DNA of 64,000 bases, taken from positions 711,061 through 775,060 of the forward strand of contig NZ_JAGHKO010000001.1 in assembly GCF_017742245.1 (NCBI RefSeq), written 5' to 3'. Every line of letters begins with the position of its first letter. Within the stretch, counting starts at the first letter, position 1. Below are positions 8,128-17,071 of this stretch, piece after piece. The stretch is from Niastella soli (GTDB taxonomy: Bacteria > Bacteroidota > Bacteroidia > Chitinophagales > Chitinophagaceae). The notes below the pieces were generated by a model. It did no database searches. It was given only the letters and a program-made list of their open reading frames with translations, and had not been told where the DNA came from. The position numbers and the translations under genes are program-made.

Positions 8128-9087
8128 ATGAATAAAGTGATCCGCATAGGGACAAGAGAAAGTCAGCTCGCGGTATGGCAGGCCACACAGGTACAAAACC
8201 TGCTGGGGCAGCATGGCATTACTGCTGAACTGGTATATATAAAAAGTGAAGGAGATATTGATCTCAAAACTCCTTTATACGAAATGGGTGTACAGGGCAT
8301 TTTTACCCGCAGCCTCGATATTGCCCTGCTTAGTGAACGTATAGATATTGCGGTACATTCCATGAAAGATGTACCCACGCAACTGCCAAAGGGAATTATT
8401 ACTTCGGCAGTTTTGAAAAGAGCTTCTTATAAAGATTTATTAGTTTACAAGGGCGATCTTCCTGCCATTCTTAGTGAGCAGGGAAATGGCGCGAGCCACT
8501 CACCACTCACCACTCACCACTCACCATTGACCGTCGCTACCAGCAGCATTCGTCGCAAGGCACAATGGCTGAACCGGTACCCACACCATACCATCGACAA
8601 CCTGCGTGGCAATGTAAATACCCGATTAAAAAAACTGGCCGAGAGTCACTGGAACGGCGCCATCTTTGCCGCTGCCGGTCTGGAAAGGATCGGTTTGCGT
8701 CCTGAACAATCTATTGAACTGGATTGGATGCTACCAGCACCCGCCCAGGGTGCCATTGTAGTGGCTTGCCGTGAAAATGATCAATATGCTTTTGAAGCCT
8801 GTCAATTGTTCAACGATACGGATACCGCGCTGTGCACGGCCATTGAACGAGACTTTTTACGGGCATTACTGGGCGGTTGTTCCACCCCTATCAGCGGATT
8901 GGCAACCGTCGTAAATGACCAGGTCCATTTTGAAGGCAACATTCTTTCATTAGACGGAAAAGAGAAAGCAACCATCCAAAAAACAATAACAGTCGCTAAG
9001 AGTAACAACCTGGGCAGTATTGCCGCCAGGGAATTATTGGAAAACGGCGGCCAGGCAATTGCAGACCAGATCCGAAATGGCAAATAA
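8128..9087 (+). CDS. hemC: porphobilinogen deaminase (hydroxymethylbilane synthase) with repeat-derived insertion
   Basis: Joins four porphobilinogen molecules into hydroxymethylbilane. The 319-residue protein begins MNKVIRIGTRESQLAVWQA. It carries the arginine-rich substrate site (TSSIRRKAQW), the catalytic aspartate region (HSMKDVPTQLP) and the cofactor cysteine in LLGGCSTPISG. Just before TSSIRR, residues 124-135 read HSPLTTHHSPLT and are encoded by heptamers (CACTCAC four times, then CATTGAC, 8497-8531) of a type otherwise found in spacers. The family has no such segment, so this looks like an in-frame repeat insertion in a surface loop. The rest of the protein is intact and its end overlaps hemD by 11 nt. 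Confidence 0.95.
   Translation: MNKVIRIGTRESQLAVWQATQVQNLLGQHGITAELVYIKSEGDIDLKTPLYEMGVQGIFTRSLDIALLSERIDIAVHSMKDVPTQLPKGIITSAVLKRASYKDLLVYKGDLPAILSEQGNGASHSPLTTHHSPLTVATSSIRRKAQWLNRYPHHTIDNLRGNVNTRLKKLAESHWNGAIFAAAGLERIGLRPEQSIELDWMLPAPAQGAIVVACRENDQYAFEACQLFNDTDTALCTAIERDFLRALLGGCSTPISGLATVVNDQVHFEGNILSLDGKEKATIQKTITVAKSNNLGSIAARELLENGGQAIADQIRNGK
8497..8531. repeat. heptamer array inside hemC
   Basis: Four perfect CACTCAC heptamers followed by CATTGAC. The same consensus occurs twice in the spacer before hmuT (20825-20845 and 20891-20911). Five heptamers are 35 nt, so the frame is kept only together with flanking bases. Confidence 0.9.
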
Positions 9088-9778
9088 GATCTCCATATTA
9101 AGCACAAGGCCTTTGGAAACGGTTTTGCTCTTAGCAGCCAAGGCAAAGGATATTCAGATAGATGTTGTATCGTTCATTGACACGTCACCTGCACAAACAA
9201 CCGGTATCAAAGAAGAGATCGGCAAAATAATAAATCAACCAGCCGCCGTGGTGTTTACCAGCATGAATGCAGTAAGTACCGTTGCGGCCTATTTAAATGG
9301 AGAAACGCCCGACTGGAATATTTTCTGTATCGGGAATACCACCCGCCAGTTGGCCGCCCGGTATTTTGGCGATCAATCGATACACACGGTTGGCAACAAC
9401 GCAGCAGAACTGGCTGATAAAATAATCAACAGTACACAAATTAAGCAGGTAGTTTTTTTCTGTGGCGATCAGCGTCGGGAAGAGCTGCCCGGCAAACTGC
9501 GGCAAAACGGAATTGCGGTACAGGAAGTGATCGTTTACCATACCATCAGCACGCCCCATAAAATTGACAAAGCGTATGATGGTATTTTATTTTTTAGTCC
9601 GAGCGCAGTACAAAGTTTCTTTTACGCCAATGCCGTACCCACCACAACGGTGTTGTTTGCCATTGGTCAAACAACGGCTGACGCGATAAAATCATTTACC
9701 AATAACCTGATCATAGAATCTGAACGGCCTGGTAAAGAAGAACTGGTAAAGAAAATGTTTCAATTTTTTAAAAAGTAA
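9077..9778 (+). CDS. hemD: uroporphyrinogen-III synthase
   Basis: Cyclises hydroxymethylbilane to uroporphyrinogen III. The 233-residue protein shows the weakly conserved HemD fold: an N-terminal STRP-like sequence (ILSTRPLE), [11 protein letters not shown] near residue 55, [17 protein letters not shown] in the second lobe, and [14 protein letters not shown] near the end. The ATG at 9077 is preferred because it matches the family start; an upstream in-frame ATG at 9020 would add residues from inside hemC. It overlaps hemC by 11 nt and is followed after 13 nt by hemE, so these genes are co-transcribed. Confidence 0.93.
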   Translation: MANKISILSTRPLETVLLLAAKAKDIQIDVVSFIDTSPAQTTGIKEEIGKIINQPAAVVFTSMNAVSTVAAYLNGETPDWNIFCIGNTTRQLAARYFGDQSIHTVGNNAAELADKIINSTQIKQVVFFCGDQRREELPGKLRQNGIAVQEVIVYHTISTPHKIDKAYDGILFFSPSAVQSFFYANAVPTTTVLFAIGQTTADAIKSFTNNLIIESERPGKEELVKKMFQFFKK

Positions 9779-9791
9779 CACCACTACATAT

Positions 9792-10832
9792 ATGTTGCAA
9801 AACGATCTGTTATTAAGAACACTGAAAGGAGAACAAGTTGAACGTCCCCCCGTATGGATGATGCGTCAGGCAGGCCGGTATTTACCCGAATACATGGTCT
9901 TACGCGAAAAGTATGGCTTCTTTGAACGATGCCAAACACCCGAACTGGCTTGCGAGATCACCATTCAACCGGTAGATATTATTGGGGTTGATGCAGCCAT
10001 CCTGTTTTCCGACATTCTTGTTGTTCCACAAGCCATGGGTTTGGAAGTACAATTGATAGAAAGCAAGGGACCGCTGTTACCAGAACCTATTAAAAATATC
10101 AATGACCTGAACCGCGTTCGCGTGGCCGATGTAGACGAAACATTAAATTATGTTTTTGACGCCATCAAGCTGATCAAAAAAGAATTGAATGGCCGTGTTC
10201 CTTTAATTGGTTTTGCCGGCGCCCCCTGGACGTTGCTGTGTTATATGGTGCAGGGCAAAGGCTCCAAAACATTCGATGAAGCCAAGATCTTCTGCTATAC
10301 CCAACCCGAAGCAGCGCATAAACTGTTACAGATGATCACTGACACTACCATTGCTTATCTGAAAGGTCAGGTGAAAGCAGGGGTAGATGTAGTGCAGATC
10401 TTCGACAGCTGGGGTGGTTTACTGAGCCCCGATGATTTTGAGAATTTCTCTTTAAAATACATTCGCCAAATTGTAGCAGCCCTGAAAGATGAGGTAGCTA
10501 CGATCATCTTTGCCAAAGGCGCCTGGCATTCTTTGCAACCTATGGCTGCTACCGGCGCTCATGGTTTGGGTATCGACTGGTGTATTAACCCGGCCATGGC
10601 CCGTCAACTGGCAGGCCCTAACGTAACCCTGCAGGGGAATTTTGATCCCGCCAAATTGTTATCGCCTATACCGGTGATTCAAAAAGAGGTAAAGAAAATG
10701 CTGAACGACTTTGGCGGACAACGGCATATTGCCAACCTGGGTCATGGTATTTTACCAAACGTACCAGTTGATCATGCCAGAGCTTTTGTGAATGCTGTAA
10801 AAGAATACCGGAGGAGTGCAGTAGTTGGTTAA
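9792..10832 (+). CDS. hemE: uroporphyrinogen decarboxylase
   Basis: Removes the four acetate carboxyl groups of uroporphyrinogen III to give coproporphyrinogen III. The 346-residue length is usual. The N-terminal signature [16 protein letters not shown] contains the conserved arginines that hold the substrate. [15 protein letters not shown] carries the catalytic aspartate, and [13 protein letters not shown] and [14 protein letters not shown] are further family blocks. Cytoplasmic, third in the hemC-hemD-hemE-hemF run. Confidence 0.97.
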   Translation: MLQNDLLLRTLKGEQVERPPVWMMRQAGRYLPEYMVLREKYGFFERCQTPELACEITIQPVDIIGVDAAILFSDILVVPQAMGLEVQLIESKGPLLPEPIKNINDLNRVRVADVDETLNYVFDAIKLIKKELNGRVPLIGFAGAPWTLLCYMVQGKGSKTFDEAKIFCYTQPEAAHKLLQMITDTTIAYLKGQVKAGVDVVQIFDSWGGLLSPDDFENFSLKYIRQIVAALKDEVATIIFAKGAWHSLQPMAATGAHGLGIDWCINPAMARQLAGPNVTLQGNFDPAKLLSPIPVIQKEVKKMLNDFGGQRHIANLGHGILPNVPVDHARAFVNAVKEYRRSAVVG

Positions 10833-10877
10833 TTAATAACTCAAGAACTAACAAACTCTGTATTTTATACTGACGAT

Positions 10878-11792
10878 ATGAACATTAAAGAAAATTGGAT
10901 CAATTATATTCATGGGCTGCAAGATAAAATCTGCGCTGCCCTGGAGCAGGAAGATGGAAAGGCTACTTTTAAAGAAGACTTATGGCAACGTGCTGAAGGT
11001 GGTGGTGGTAAAACCCGGGTAATTGCCAATGGTAATGTATTTGAAAAAGGAGGCGTAAACACTTCCGTTGTATTTGGCGAAGTAACCGATGCCATGCGCA
11101 ATCAGTTAAAGATAACCGGTAAAAGCTGGTTCGCCTGTGGCTTGTCATTGGTGCTTCATCCGGTAAATCCGTTTGTACCTACAGTACACTGCAATTATAG
11201 AATGTTTGAAGTGTATGACGAGGCCGGAGAAAACGCTGCAGACCGCTGGTTTGGCGGTGGAACCGATCTAACGCCTTATTATTTGTTTGAAGAAGATGCC
11301 AAACATTTTCATCAAACCTATAAGAATGCCTGCGATGCGTTTGACCCTGGCTTCTACCCTGCTTTCAAGAAAGAATGCGATAATTATTTTGTGAACTGGC
11401 ATCGTAATAAAGAACGCCGGGGCATTGGTGGTATCTTTTATGATCATCAACGCCCGTCGGCAGAGAAAGATGTAGACTTTTGGTTCAACTTTGGTAAAAC
11501 CTGTGGTGATGCATTTATTACCGCCTATTTACCAATTGTACAGAAAAGAAAATCACTACCCTATACTGAACAACACAAACATTGGCAGGAAATTCGCCGT
11601 GGCCGGTATGTTGAGTTCAACCTGGTTCACGACCGGGGCACTTTGTTTGGCTTGAAAACAAATGGCAGAACAGAAAGCATCTTAATGAGCCTGCCACCCA
11701 CCGTACGCTTTGAATACGACTATCGGCCCCAGCCGGGCAGTGAGGAAGATAAATTGTGGCAAGCATGTTTGAACCCGGTTGAGTGGCTATAA
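10878..11792 (+). CDS. hemF: oxygen-dependent coproporphyrinogen III oxidase
   Basis: Converts coproporphyrinogen III to protoporphyrinogen IX using molecular oxygen. The 304-residue protein has the family blocks FWFGGGTDLTPYY-like (RWFGGGTDLTPYY), HPVNPFVPTVHCNYR and EFNLVHDRGTLFGLKTNGRTESILMSLPP. The oxygen-independent enzyme HemN is not encoded in this window, which fits an aerobic lifestyle, although hemN could lie elsewhere. The gap to hemB (215 nt) contains octamer arrays and a gene fragment. Confidence 0.97.
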   Translation: MNIKENWINYIHGLQDKICAALEQEDGKATFKEDLWQRAEGGGGKTRVIANGNVFEKGGVNTSVVFGEVTDAMRNQLKITGKSWFACGLSLVLHPVNPFVPTVHCNYRMFEVYDEAGENAADRWFGGGTDLTPYYLFEEDAKHFHQTYKNACDAFDPGFYPAFKKECDNYFVNWHRNKERRGIGGIFYDHQRPSAEKDVDFWFNFGKTCGDAFITAYLPIVQKRKSLPYTEQHKHWQEIRRGRYVEFNLVHDRGTLFGLKTNGRTESILMSLPPTVRFEYDYRPQPGSEEDKLWQACLNPVEWL

Positions 11793-11832
11793 AGACATTT
11801 CGGGATTGCGGGATTTCTAGATTTTGGGGACT
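11793..11832. repeat. octamer array, left arm
   Basis: Starting at the hemF stop codon, the sequence divides into 8-nt units: AGACATTT, CGGGATTG, CGGGATTT, CTAGATTT, TGGGGACT. The core CGGGATTT is the reverse complement of the AAATCCCG unit in the array at 11968-11999. Confidence 0.6.
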
Positions 11833-11842
11833 TGTACCACAC

Positions 11843-11941
11843 GAAAAACTGGAGCCATTGATAAAAGAAGCGAATGAGTTGGTAAGTATTTTCAATGCCA
11901 CTGATATCTCCGCTAAACGAAACAGAGATAAAGAAAATTAA
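11843..11941 (+). pseudogene. C-terminal remnant of a four-helix bundle protein
   Basis: Thirty-two codons and a stop (beginning EKLEPLIKEANELVSIFNAT and ending KRNRDKEN) match the C-terminal helix of the small four-helix bundle proteins related to those encoded in 23S rRNA intervening sequences. No start codon or the other helices are present upstream. The fragment sits between two octamer arrays in inverted orientation in the hemF-hemB spacer. The match is from memory of the family's last helix; function is not expected. Confidence 0.6.
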
Positions 11942-11967
11942 TTGTTGATTTTAGGATTTGGTATTCT

Positions 11968-11999
11968 AAATCCCGAAATCGCTAAATCACAAAATCAGA
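11968..11999. repeat. octamer array, right arm
   Basis: Four 8-nt units: AAATCCCG, AAATCGCT, AAATCACA, AAATCAGA. They are inverted relative to the array at 11793-11832, so the two arms bracket the four-helix bundle remnant. The array ends 8 nt before the hemB start. Confidence 0.75.
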
Positions 12000-12007
12000 A
12001 ATAACGT

Positions 12008-12982
12008 ATGTATTTACAACGTAGGAACCGCATATTACGTCAGTCGCCTGCTATCAGAAGCATGGTGGCTGAAACTATTCTAACTCCAAATGATTTTATT
12101 GTTCCCTTATTCATTAACGAGGGCGAGAACTATAAAGAAGAAATAGCCTCTATGCCTGGCTATTTCCGCATGAGCCTCGACAACACGGTTAAGGAAGTAA
12201 AGGAACTGTGGAGCATGGGTATAAAAAGCGTGCTACTGTTTGTTAAAAGCAAAGATGAACTGAAAGACAATAAAGGTACTGAAGCCTTAAACCCCAAAGG
12301 GTTGATGCAACGAAGCATCCGGGCCATTAAAGATGCTTGTCCGGAGATGCTGGTGATGACCGACGTAGCCCTTGACCCATTCTCTTCTTTTGGGCACGAT
12401 GGTATTGTTGAAGGATCTGAAATTGTGAACGACGCTACGGTGGAAGTGCTGGCGCAAATGAGTGTAAGTCATGCCCAGGCTGGCGCTGACTTTGTAGCCC
12501 CCAGTGATATGATGGACGGACGTATTGCTGCCATTCGCGAAGCACTGGAAGAACATGGACTGAACAAGACCGGTATTATGAGCTATAGCGCCAAATACGC
12601 CTCGTGCTTTTATGGCCCCTTCCGGGATGCATTGGACAGTGCGCCTGGTTTTGGAGATAAGAAAACCTATCAGATGGATTACAGCAACCGGATTGAAGCG
12701 GTTAAAGAAACCCTGATGGATGTTGAAGAAGGCGCTGATATTGTAATGGTAAAGCCAGCACTGGCGTACCTGGATATCATTCGGGAAGTTAAGAATGCAG
12801 TATCAGTACCCGTTAGTGCGTATAATATCAGTGGTGAATATGCCATGATAAAAGCCGCTGCAAAAATGGGCTGGATAGATGAGAACAAAGCCATCCTGGA
12901 AACCCTTACTGCCATTAAAAGGGCCGGCGCAGATCTCATTGCTACCTACTTTGCCAAAGATGCCGTAAAACTAATTAGCTAA
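12008..12982 (+). CDS. hemB: delta-aminolevulinic acid dehydratase (porphobilinogen synthase)
   Basis: Condenses two 5-aminolevulinate molecules to porphobilinogen. The 324-residue protein has both active-site lysines, in [14 protein letters not shown] and [11 protein letters not shown]. The metal site reads [15 protein letters not shown], without the cysteine triad of zinc enzymes, so it belongs to the magnesium-type group. The start [14 protein letters not shown] is usual for Bacteroidota. hemL follows after 10 nt, so the two are co-transcribed. Confidence 0.97.
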   Translation: MYLQRRNRILRQSPAIRSMVAETILTPNDFIVPLFINEGENYKEEIASMPGYFRMSLDNTVKEVKELWSMGIKSVLLFVKSKDELKDNKGTEALNPKGLMQRSIRAIKDACPEMLVMTDVALDPFSSFGHDGIVEGSEIVNDATVEVLAQMSVSHAQAGADFVAPSDMMDGRIAAIREALEEHGLNKTGIMSYSAKYASCFYGPFRDALDSAPGFGDKKTYQMDYSNRIEAVKETLMDVEEGADIVMVKPALAYLDIIREVKNAVSVPVSAYNISGEYAMIKAAAKMGWIDENKAILETLTAIKRAGADLIATYFAKDAVKLIS

Positions 12983-12992
12983 AGCACTTACT

Positions 12993-14279
12993 ATGATTGA
13001 GAAAAGTATTGCATTATTCAACCGGGCGCAGCAAAGCATTCCCGGCGGTGTAAACTCTCCCGTTCGGGCTTTTAAAAGCGTGGGTGGAACACCTGTGTTC
13101 ATGAAATCGGCCAAAGGCGCCTATATGTTCGATGCCGATGGCAACCGCTATATCGACTACATCAACTCATGGGGCCCCATGATCCTTGGCCATGCGTATG
13201 AGCCGGTTGTGAAGGCCATTCAGGACTATGCACAATACTCCACTTCATTTGGCGCGCCTACCGAACTGGAAATCGAAATGGCAGAGCTTATTATCAGCAT
13301 GGCGCCCAATGTAGACCTCATTCGCATGGTAAGCAGCGGCACAGAAGCCTGTATGAGTGCCATCAGGCTGGCAAGAGGTTATACCGGTCGCAACAAGATC
13401 ATCAAGTTTGAAGGTTGCTATCATGGTCATGCCGATTCGTTCCTGGTAAAAGCAGGCAGTGGTTTGGCTACTTTTAATATTCAGACCGTACCAGGCGTTA
13501 CCGCCGGTGTGGCAAACGATACTCTTACCTGCGCCTATAATGACCTTGACGCGGTTAAACAACTGGTGGCAGAACATCACAATGAAATTGCCGCTATCAT
13601 TATTGAACCAGTGGCTGGCAACATGGGTTGTATTTTACCCCAGGAAGGCTTTCTGAAGGGCTTACGGGCTATTTGCGATTTACAGGGTATTGTCTTCATC
13701 ATGGATGAAGTAATGACCGGGTTCAGACTCGCACCTGGCGGTGCACAGGAACGCCTGCAAGTAAATGCCGACCTGGTAACCTATGGTAAAGTGATCGGTG
13801 GAGGTATGCCTGTAGGTGCATTTGGCGGTAAAAAAGAGATCATGCAACACATTTCTCCATTGGGTAATGTGTATCAGGCAGGTACCTTAAGCGGTAACCC
13901 GCTGGCCATGATCGCCGGTTATGTAATGTTGAAAACTCTGAAAGAAAATCCTTCCATATATAAACAGCTGGATGAGTCCACCAGCTATCTGCGCAAAGGA
14001 CTGGATGAGGTATTGAAAGCAAGCGGCACCCCGTATGTGATCAACCAATTAGGTTCCATGATCAGTATACATTTCAGCGAACACCCCATTATCAATTTTG
14101 CATCAGCAGCTGCAGCGAATAATGAGCTGTTCAAGAAATTCTTCCATGCCATGCTGAAACGGGGCGTGTACTTACCCCCTTCGGCTTTTGAGACCTGGTT
14201 CCTGTGCAGTGCATTAACCAAAGAAGACCTGGACATGACCATTCAAAAAGCAAAGGAAAGTTTGCAGGAGATATTATAA
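12993..14279 (+). CDS. hemL: glutamate-1-semialdehyde 2,1-aminomutase
   Basis: Moves the amino group of glutamate-1-semialdehyde to give 5-aminolevulinate, directly after HemA. This class III aminotransferase fold binds pyridoxal phosphate; the Schiff-base lysine is K266 in [17 protein letters not shown]. The cofactor-ring aspartate lies in [27 protein letters not shown] and [13 protein letters not shown] are further family blocks. Length 428 is normal. It is the last gene of the plus-strand hem run and is followed by a terminator at 14368-14407. Confidence 0.97.
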   Translation: MIEKSIALFNRAQQSIPGGVNSPVRAFKSVGGTPVFMKSAKGAYMFDADGNRYIDYINSWGPMILGHAYEPVVKAIQDYAQYSTSFGAPTELEIEMAELIISMAPNVDLIRMVSSGTEACMSAIRLARGYTGRNKIIKFEGCYHGHADSFLVKAGSGLATFNIQTVPGVTAGVANDTLTCAYNDLDAVKQLVAEHHNEIAAIIIEPVAGNMGCILPQEGFLKGLRAICDLQGIVFIMDEVMTGFRLAPGGAQERLQVNADLVTYGKVIGGGMPVGAFGGKKEIMQHISPLGNVYQAGTLSGNPLAMIAGYVMLKTLKENPSIYKQLDESTSYLRKGLDEVLKASGTPYVINQLGSMISIHFSEHPIINFASAAAANNELFKKFFHAMLKRGVYLPPSAFETWFLCSALTKEDLDMTIQKAKESLQEIL

Positions 14280-14367
14280 AATAAATAGTACTGTTTATAA
14301 ATGATATTGGCAAACTACTAAGTCAGTTATACCAATTACTCATATTAGCTACTAAATATTTAAATTA

Positions 14368-14407
14368 AGCCGTTGATGGATTAAAACCCCGGAAACGGCT
14401 TTTTTTA
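14368..14407 (+). terminator. terminator after hemL
   Basis: AGCCGTT (14368-14374) pairs with AACGGCT (14394-14400) and is followed by seven T. Confidence 0.8.
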
Positions 14408-14438
14408 TTAATATTCACAGTAAACCTCAAAGCTTTTT

Positions 14439-15632
14439 ATGCGACCATTCACACAACGATTGGCTTCCATTGATGTATTCAGGGCATTGACCATGCTGCT
14501 GATGATCTTTGTAAATGATCTATGGACCCTGAAAGATATTCCGCAATGGCTAGAACATACCCAGGCCAATGAAGACGGCATGGGTTTGGCCGATACCGTT
14601 TTCCCTGCTTTTCTTTTTATTGTCGGGCTCTCTATTCCCTTTGCCATTGGCAATCGCTGGGCAAAGGGCGCTTCACAAAGCAATATTCTTGGACACATAC
14701 TGATCCGCTCTTTTGCACTGCTGGTAATGGGTTTCTTTCATGTAAATCTTGAGAATTATAATAATGCAGCTGCCATGCTACCCAAACCGGTGTGGGAGAT
14801 CCTGCTAACAATTGGTTTCTTTTTTATCTGGCTCGATTATCCTTCCACGCTGTCAGAAAGAAAAAAGATAATCCTACAAGGTGTTGGCACCGCGTTGCTG
14901 GTGTTCTTAGCTGCTGTATATAAAGGCAGTGAAAAGGAGCACACCGTTTGGCTTCACCCGCAGTGGTGGGGCATCCTGGGTTTAATTGGCTGGTCGTACC
15001 TGCTTGCTGCGCTTGTTTTCCAGCTCTCAAAAGGAAGGTTATCAATTCTTATAGGCGGATTTCTCTTCTTCACCTTGTTTAACATAGCCACCAAAGCAGG
15101 CTGGCTGCATATGCTGGACCCCATCAGACATTATGTTTGGATCACAGGTGATGGCTCATTACCTGCCCTTACCATGGCGGGTGTTATTACTGCCGTCTTG
15201 TATTCATCACTGGCAGAAAAAAGGGAATACAACAAATGTTACCTGCTTTTCTTACTATTGGGAGTACTAATGCTGGTGGGCGGATTTGCCATCAGACCTG
15301 TAGGCGGGGGCATTTCAAAAATACATGCTACACCATCATGGGTAGCCATCTGCACCGGCATCAGCATCCTGGTATTTACCGGTTTGATCTGGCTGGTAGA
15401 CCGCAAGAAGAAACAACAATGGTTTGATCTTATTAAACCCGCAGGCACCAATACACTTACTGCTTATCTGTTACCGTATATCATTTACCCGTTGGTCCAT
15501 CTGGCAGGTATTGGCTTACCAGCAGTTTTATTAACCGGTGGTGTGGGTCTGATCAAGTCTTTCGTGTTTGCCTTACTGATCATTTTGCTTACCGGTTTAT
15601 TGTCCAAATGGCGGATACGGTTAAAAGTTTAA
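14439..15632 (+). CDS. membrane acyltransferase of the HGSNAT/DUF5009 family
   Basis: A polytopic inner-membrane protein of 397 residues with about ten to eleven hydrophobic segments. The N-terminus RLASIDVFRALTMLLMIFVND is the hallmark of the family that includes heparan-alpha-glucosaminide N-acetyltransferase, thought to move acetyl groups across the membrane onto amino sugars. PAFLFIVGLSIPFAIG and the C-terminal TNTLTAYLLPYIIYPL are typical family blocks. The substrate is unknown. It follows the hemL terminator and is convergent with the PepSY gene; there is no evidence that it works with haem. Confidence 0.85.
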   Translation: MRPFTQRLASIDVFRALTMLLMIFVNDLWTLKDIPQWLEHTQANEDGMGLADTVFPAFLFIVGLSIPFAIGNRWAKGASQSNILGHILIRSFALLVMGFFHVNLENYNNAAAMLPKPVWEILLTIGFFFIWLDYPSTLSERKKIILQGVGTALLVFLAAVYKGSEKEHTVWLHPQWWGILGLIGWSYLLAALVFQLSKGRLSILIGGFLFFTLFNIATKAGWLHMLDPIRHYVWITGDGSLPALTMAGVITAVLYSSLAEKREYNKCYLLFLLLGVLMLVGGFAIRPVGGGISKIHATPSWVAICTGISILVFTGLIWLVDRKKKQQWFDLIKPAGTNTLTAYLLPYIIYPLVHLAGIGLPAVLLTGGVGLIKSFVFALLIILLTGLLSKWRIRLKV

Positions 15633-15667
15633 CCTCCTTAAATGCGAATGTTAATGAGTTCTAAATA

Positions 15668-15719
15668 ATGAAAACACAAATGCATACAAATGAATTTATA
15701 TGTATATTTGTGTTTTCAT
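15668..15719. repeat. 14-bp perfect inverted repeat between convergent genes
   Basis: ATGAAAACACAAAT (15668-15681) and its exact reverse complement (15706-15719) flank an AT-rich 24-nt loop. It lies between two genes that face each other. The right arm includes TATATTTG, a match to the -7 promoter box, but no gene is positioned to use it. Confidence 0.8.
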
Positions 15720-15759
15720 AGGATAAGGTTTAATGGTTAATGGTATTTGATTAGTACAG

Positions 15760-15787
15760 CCTTCTCGATTTATCGGGAAGGTTTTTT
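15760..15787 (+). terminator. terminator of the HGSNAT-like gene
   Basis: CCTTCTCGAT pairs with ATCGGGAAGG (one mismatch) and is followed by TTTTTTC on the plus strand. The hairpin overlaps the last codons of the convergent PepSY gene. Confidence 0.75.
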
Positions 15788-16894
15788 CTTTCTACGACCC
15801 CACCAGATCATAAATCCGGTAATGGGCAAACTGGCAGCGATCAATGAAGCGAAGAATGCTAATATCTTTCCGGGCAAACCCCAAATGGCGCCCACGTGAA
15901 TATCATAGTTCATTCTAAGTAACTTATCGGCTCCTTTGGCATCCTTAAATCGGCCATATATATGTTCAACCGGTAATTCCTTCAAGGTATACTGATCAAA
16001 GAACCGGTAATCTGTTCTCCAGTAGGTATCTGCATCGGTGTTTATTGCTACTTCAAGGGCCGATGTGTCCGTTGCAGGAAAATGCATTTCTATTGTTTCT
16101 GCATCCTTGTGTTCCTCTTGCATCTGTCCCCATAATCTATCAACCGGAAAGGCTGTTGCCTGATTCCATTTTGTTTTGTCTGACAAAGGCTCCTGGTAGG
16201 TCAACGATTTTTTACCGCCGGCAGTTTTATAAATAGCGTTTGCCAGTAATTGCCAGCCAAAGATCAAACCGGTAATGGCCATAAAGATCACCACCCAGGT
16301 CATATAAAACCCCAACACATTGTGCAGATCATAATTCTTTCGGCGCCAGGCGGCCTTCCATTTTATAGAGAATCGTTGTTTAGCTGCCGCTTTATTTCTT
16401 GGCCACCATAAAATAATGCCCGTGATCATCATCACCACAAAAATGATGGTAGCATAAATGGTAATGCGTTGTCCCACGGTTTCGGGCAGCCACAAATAAT
16501 AATGACCTAATAATACTACCCTAAAAAAGTCGCGGTCCATATTCTTCACCTTCAGTACTTCACCGCTGTAGGGGTTCAGGTAAATGGTATAGTAATATTC
16601 ATTACCAGGTTCAAAGTTGTAAAAGGTGGCTACCACTGCCTCATTACTGGCTCCATACTGTACACTATGCAAATGCTTTTTTTGTAACTGCTTTTCAGCT
16701 ATTTCTTTCAGTTGGGTAGGCGGTAGATAAGGGGTTTGTCGCGGTGTTACATAGCGGTAAGACTTTCCTATTCCTTTTGAGATCTCGGCTTGAAAGGCGT
16801 ATAAACAGCCTGTTATGGCAATAATGAAAACAACGATCCCTGAGGTAAATCCCAGCCACAAATGAACTTTTCCTATAATCTTTTTAACGGTCAT
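15770..16894 (-). CDS. PepSY-associated transmembrane protein (putative iron/haem-linked reductase)
   Basis: A 374-residue inner-membrane protein of the PepSY_TM family. The N-terminal helix is KVHLWLGFTSGIVVFIIAIT with the conserved histidine. Two central helices lie near residues 140-160 and 193-215 (the second with YDLHNVLGFYMT just before it), and a last helix near 345-365. PepSY domains occupy the loops between them. Members are often linked to siderophore or haem receptors and are thought to reduce or release iron at the membrane. It follows hmuS on the same strand after 177 bp, so it may be a distal or separately promoted member of the haem-uptake group. Confidence 0.85.
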   Translation of the reverse strand: MTVKKIIGKVHLWLGFTSGIVVFIIAITGCLYAFQAEISKGIGKSYRYVTPRQTPYLPPTQLKEIAEKQLQKKHLHSVQYGASNEAVVATFYNFEPGNEYYYTIYLNPYSGEVLKVKNMDRDFFRVVLLGHYYLWLPETVGQRITIYATIIFVVMMITGIILWWPRNKAAAKQRFSIKWKAAWRRKNYDLHNVLGFYMTWVVIFMAITGLIFGWQLLANAIYKTAGGKKSLTYQEPLSDKTKWNQATAFPVDRLWGQMQEEHKDAETIEMHFPATDTSALEVAINTDADTYWRTDYRFFDQYTLKELPVEHIYGRFKDAKGADKLLRMNYDIHVGAIWGLPGKILAFFASLIAASLPITGFMIWWGRRKKKPSR

Positions 16895-17016
16895 AGTATA
16901 AAATTGCGCAAATCATGCAGTATAGCTACAAATATGCTATTCCTTCACTTGAATACCATTATACAATCGGTAAAATGGTTTACGCAATAAGAAAATAATC
17001 GCGGCAAATATTTTTA

Positions 17017-17042
17017 GTGCAGCCCTGAGACCAGGGCCGCAC
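17017..17042. terminator. stem-loop after hmuS, weak terminator
   Basis: GTGC-A-GCCCTG and CAGGGC-C-GCAC pair around a short loop. Neither side has a good T-tract (CTTTT on the plus side, TAAAAATA on the minus side), so it may attenuate rather than stop readthrough from hmuS into the PepSY gene. Confidence 0.4.
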
Positions 17043-17071
17043 CTTTTCCACATTACGGAAACAGGTGATTG

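Noticed and set aside
15703-15710. TATATTTG as a promoter
   Set aside because: A full -7 match, but it lies in the arm of an inverted repeat between convergent genes, with no gene downstream on that strand.
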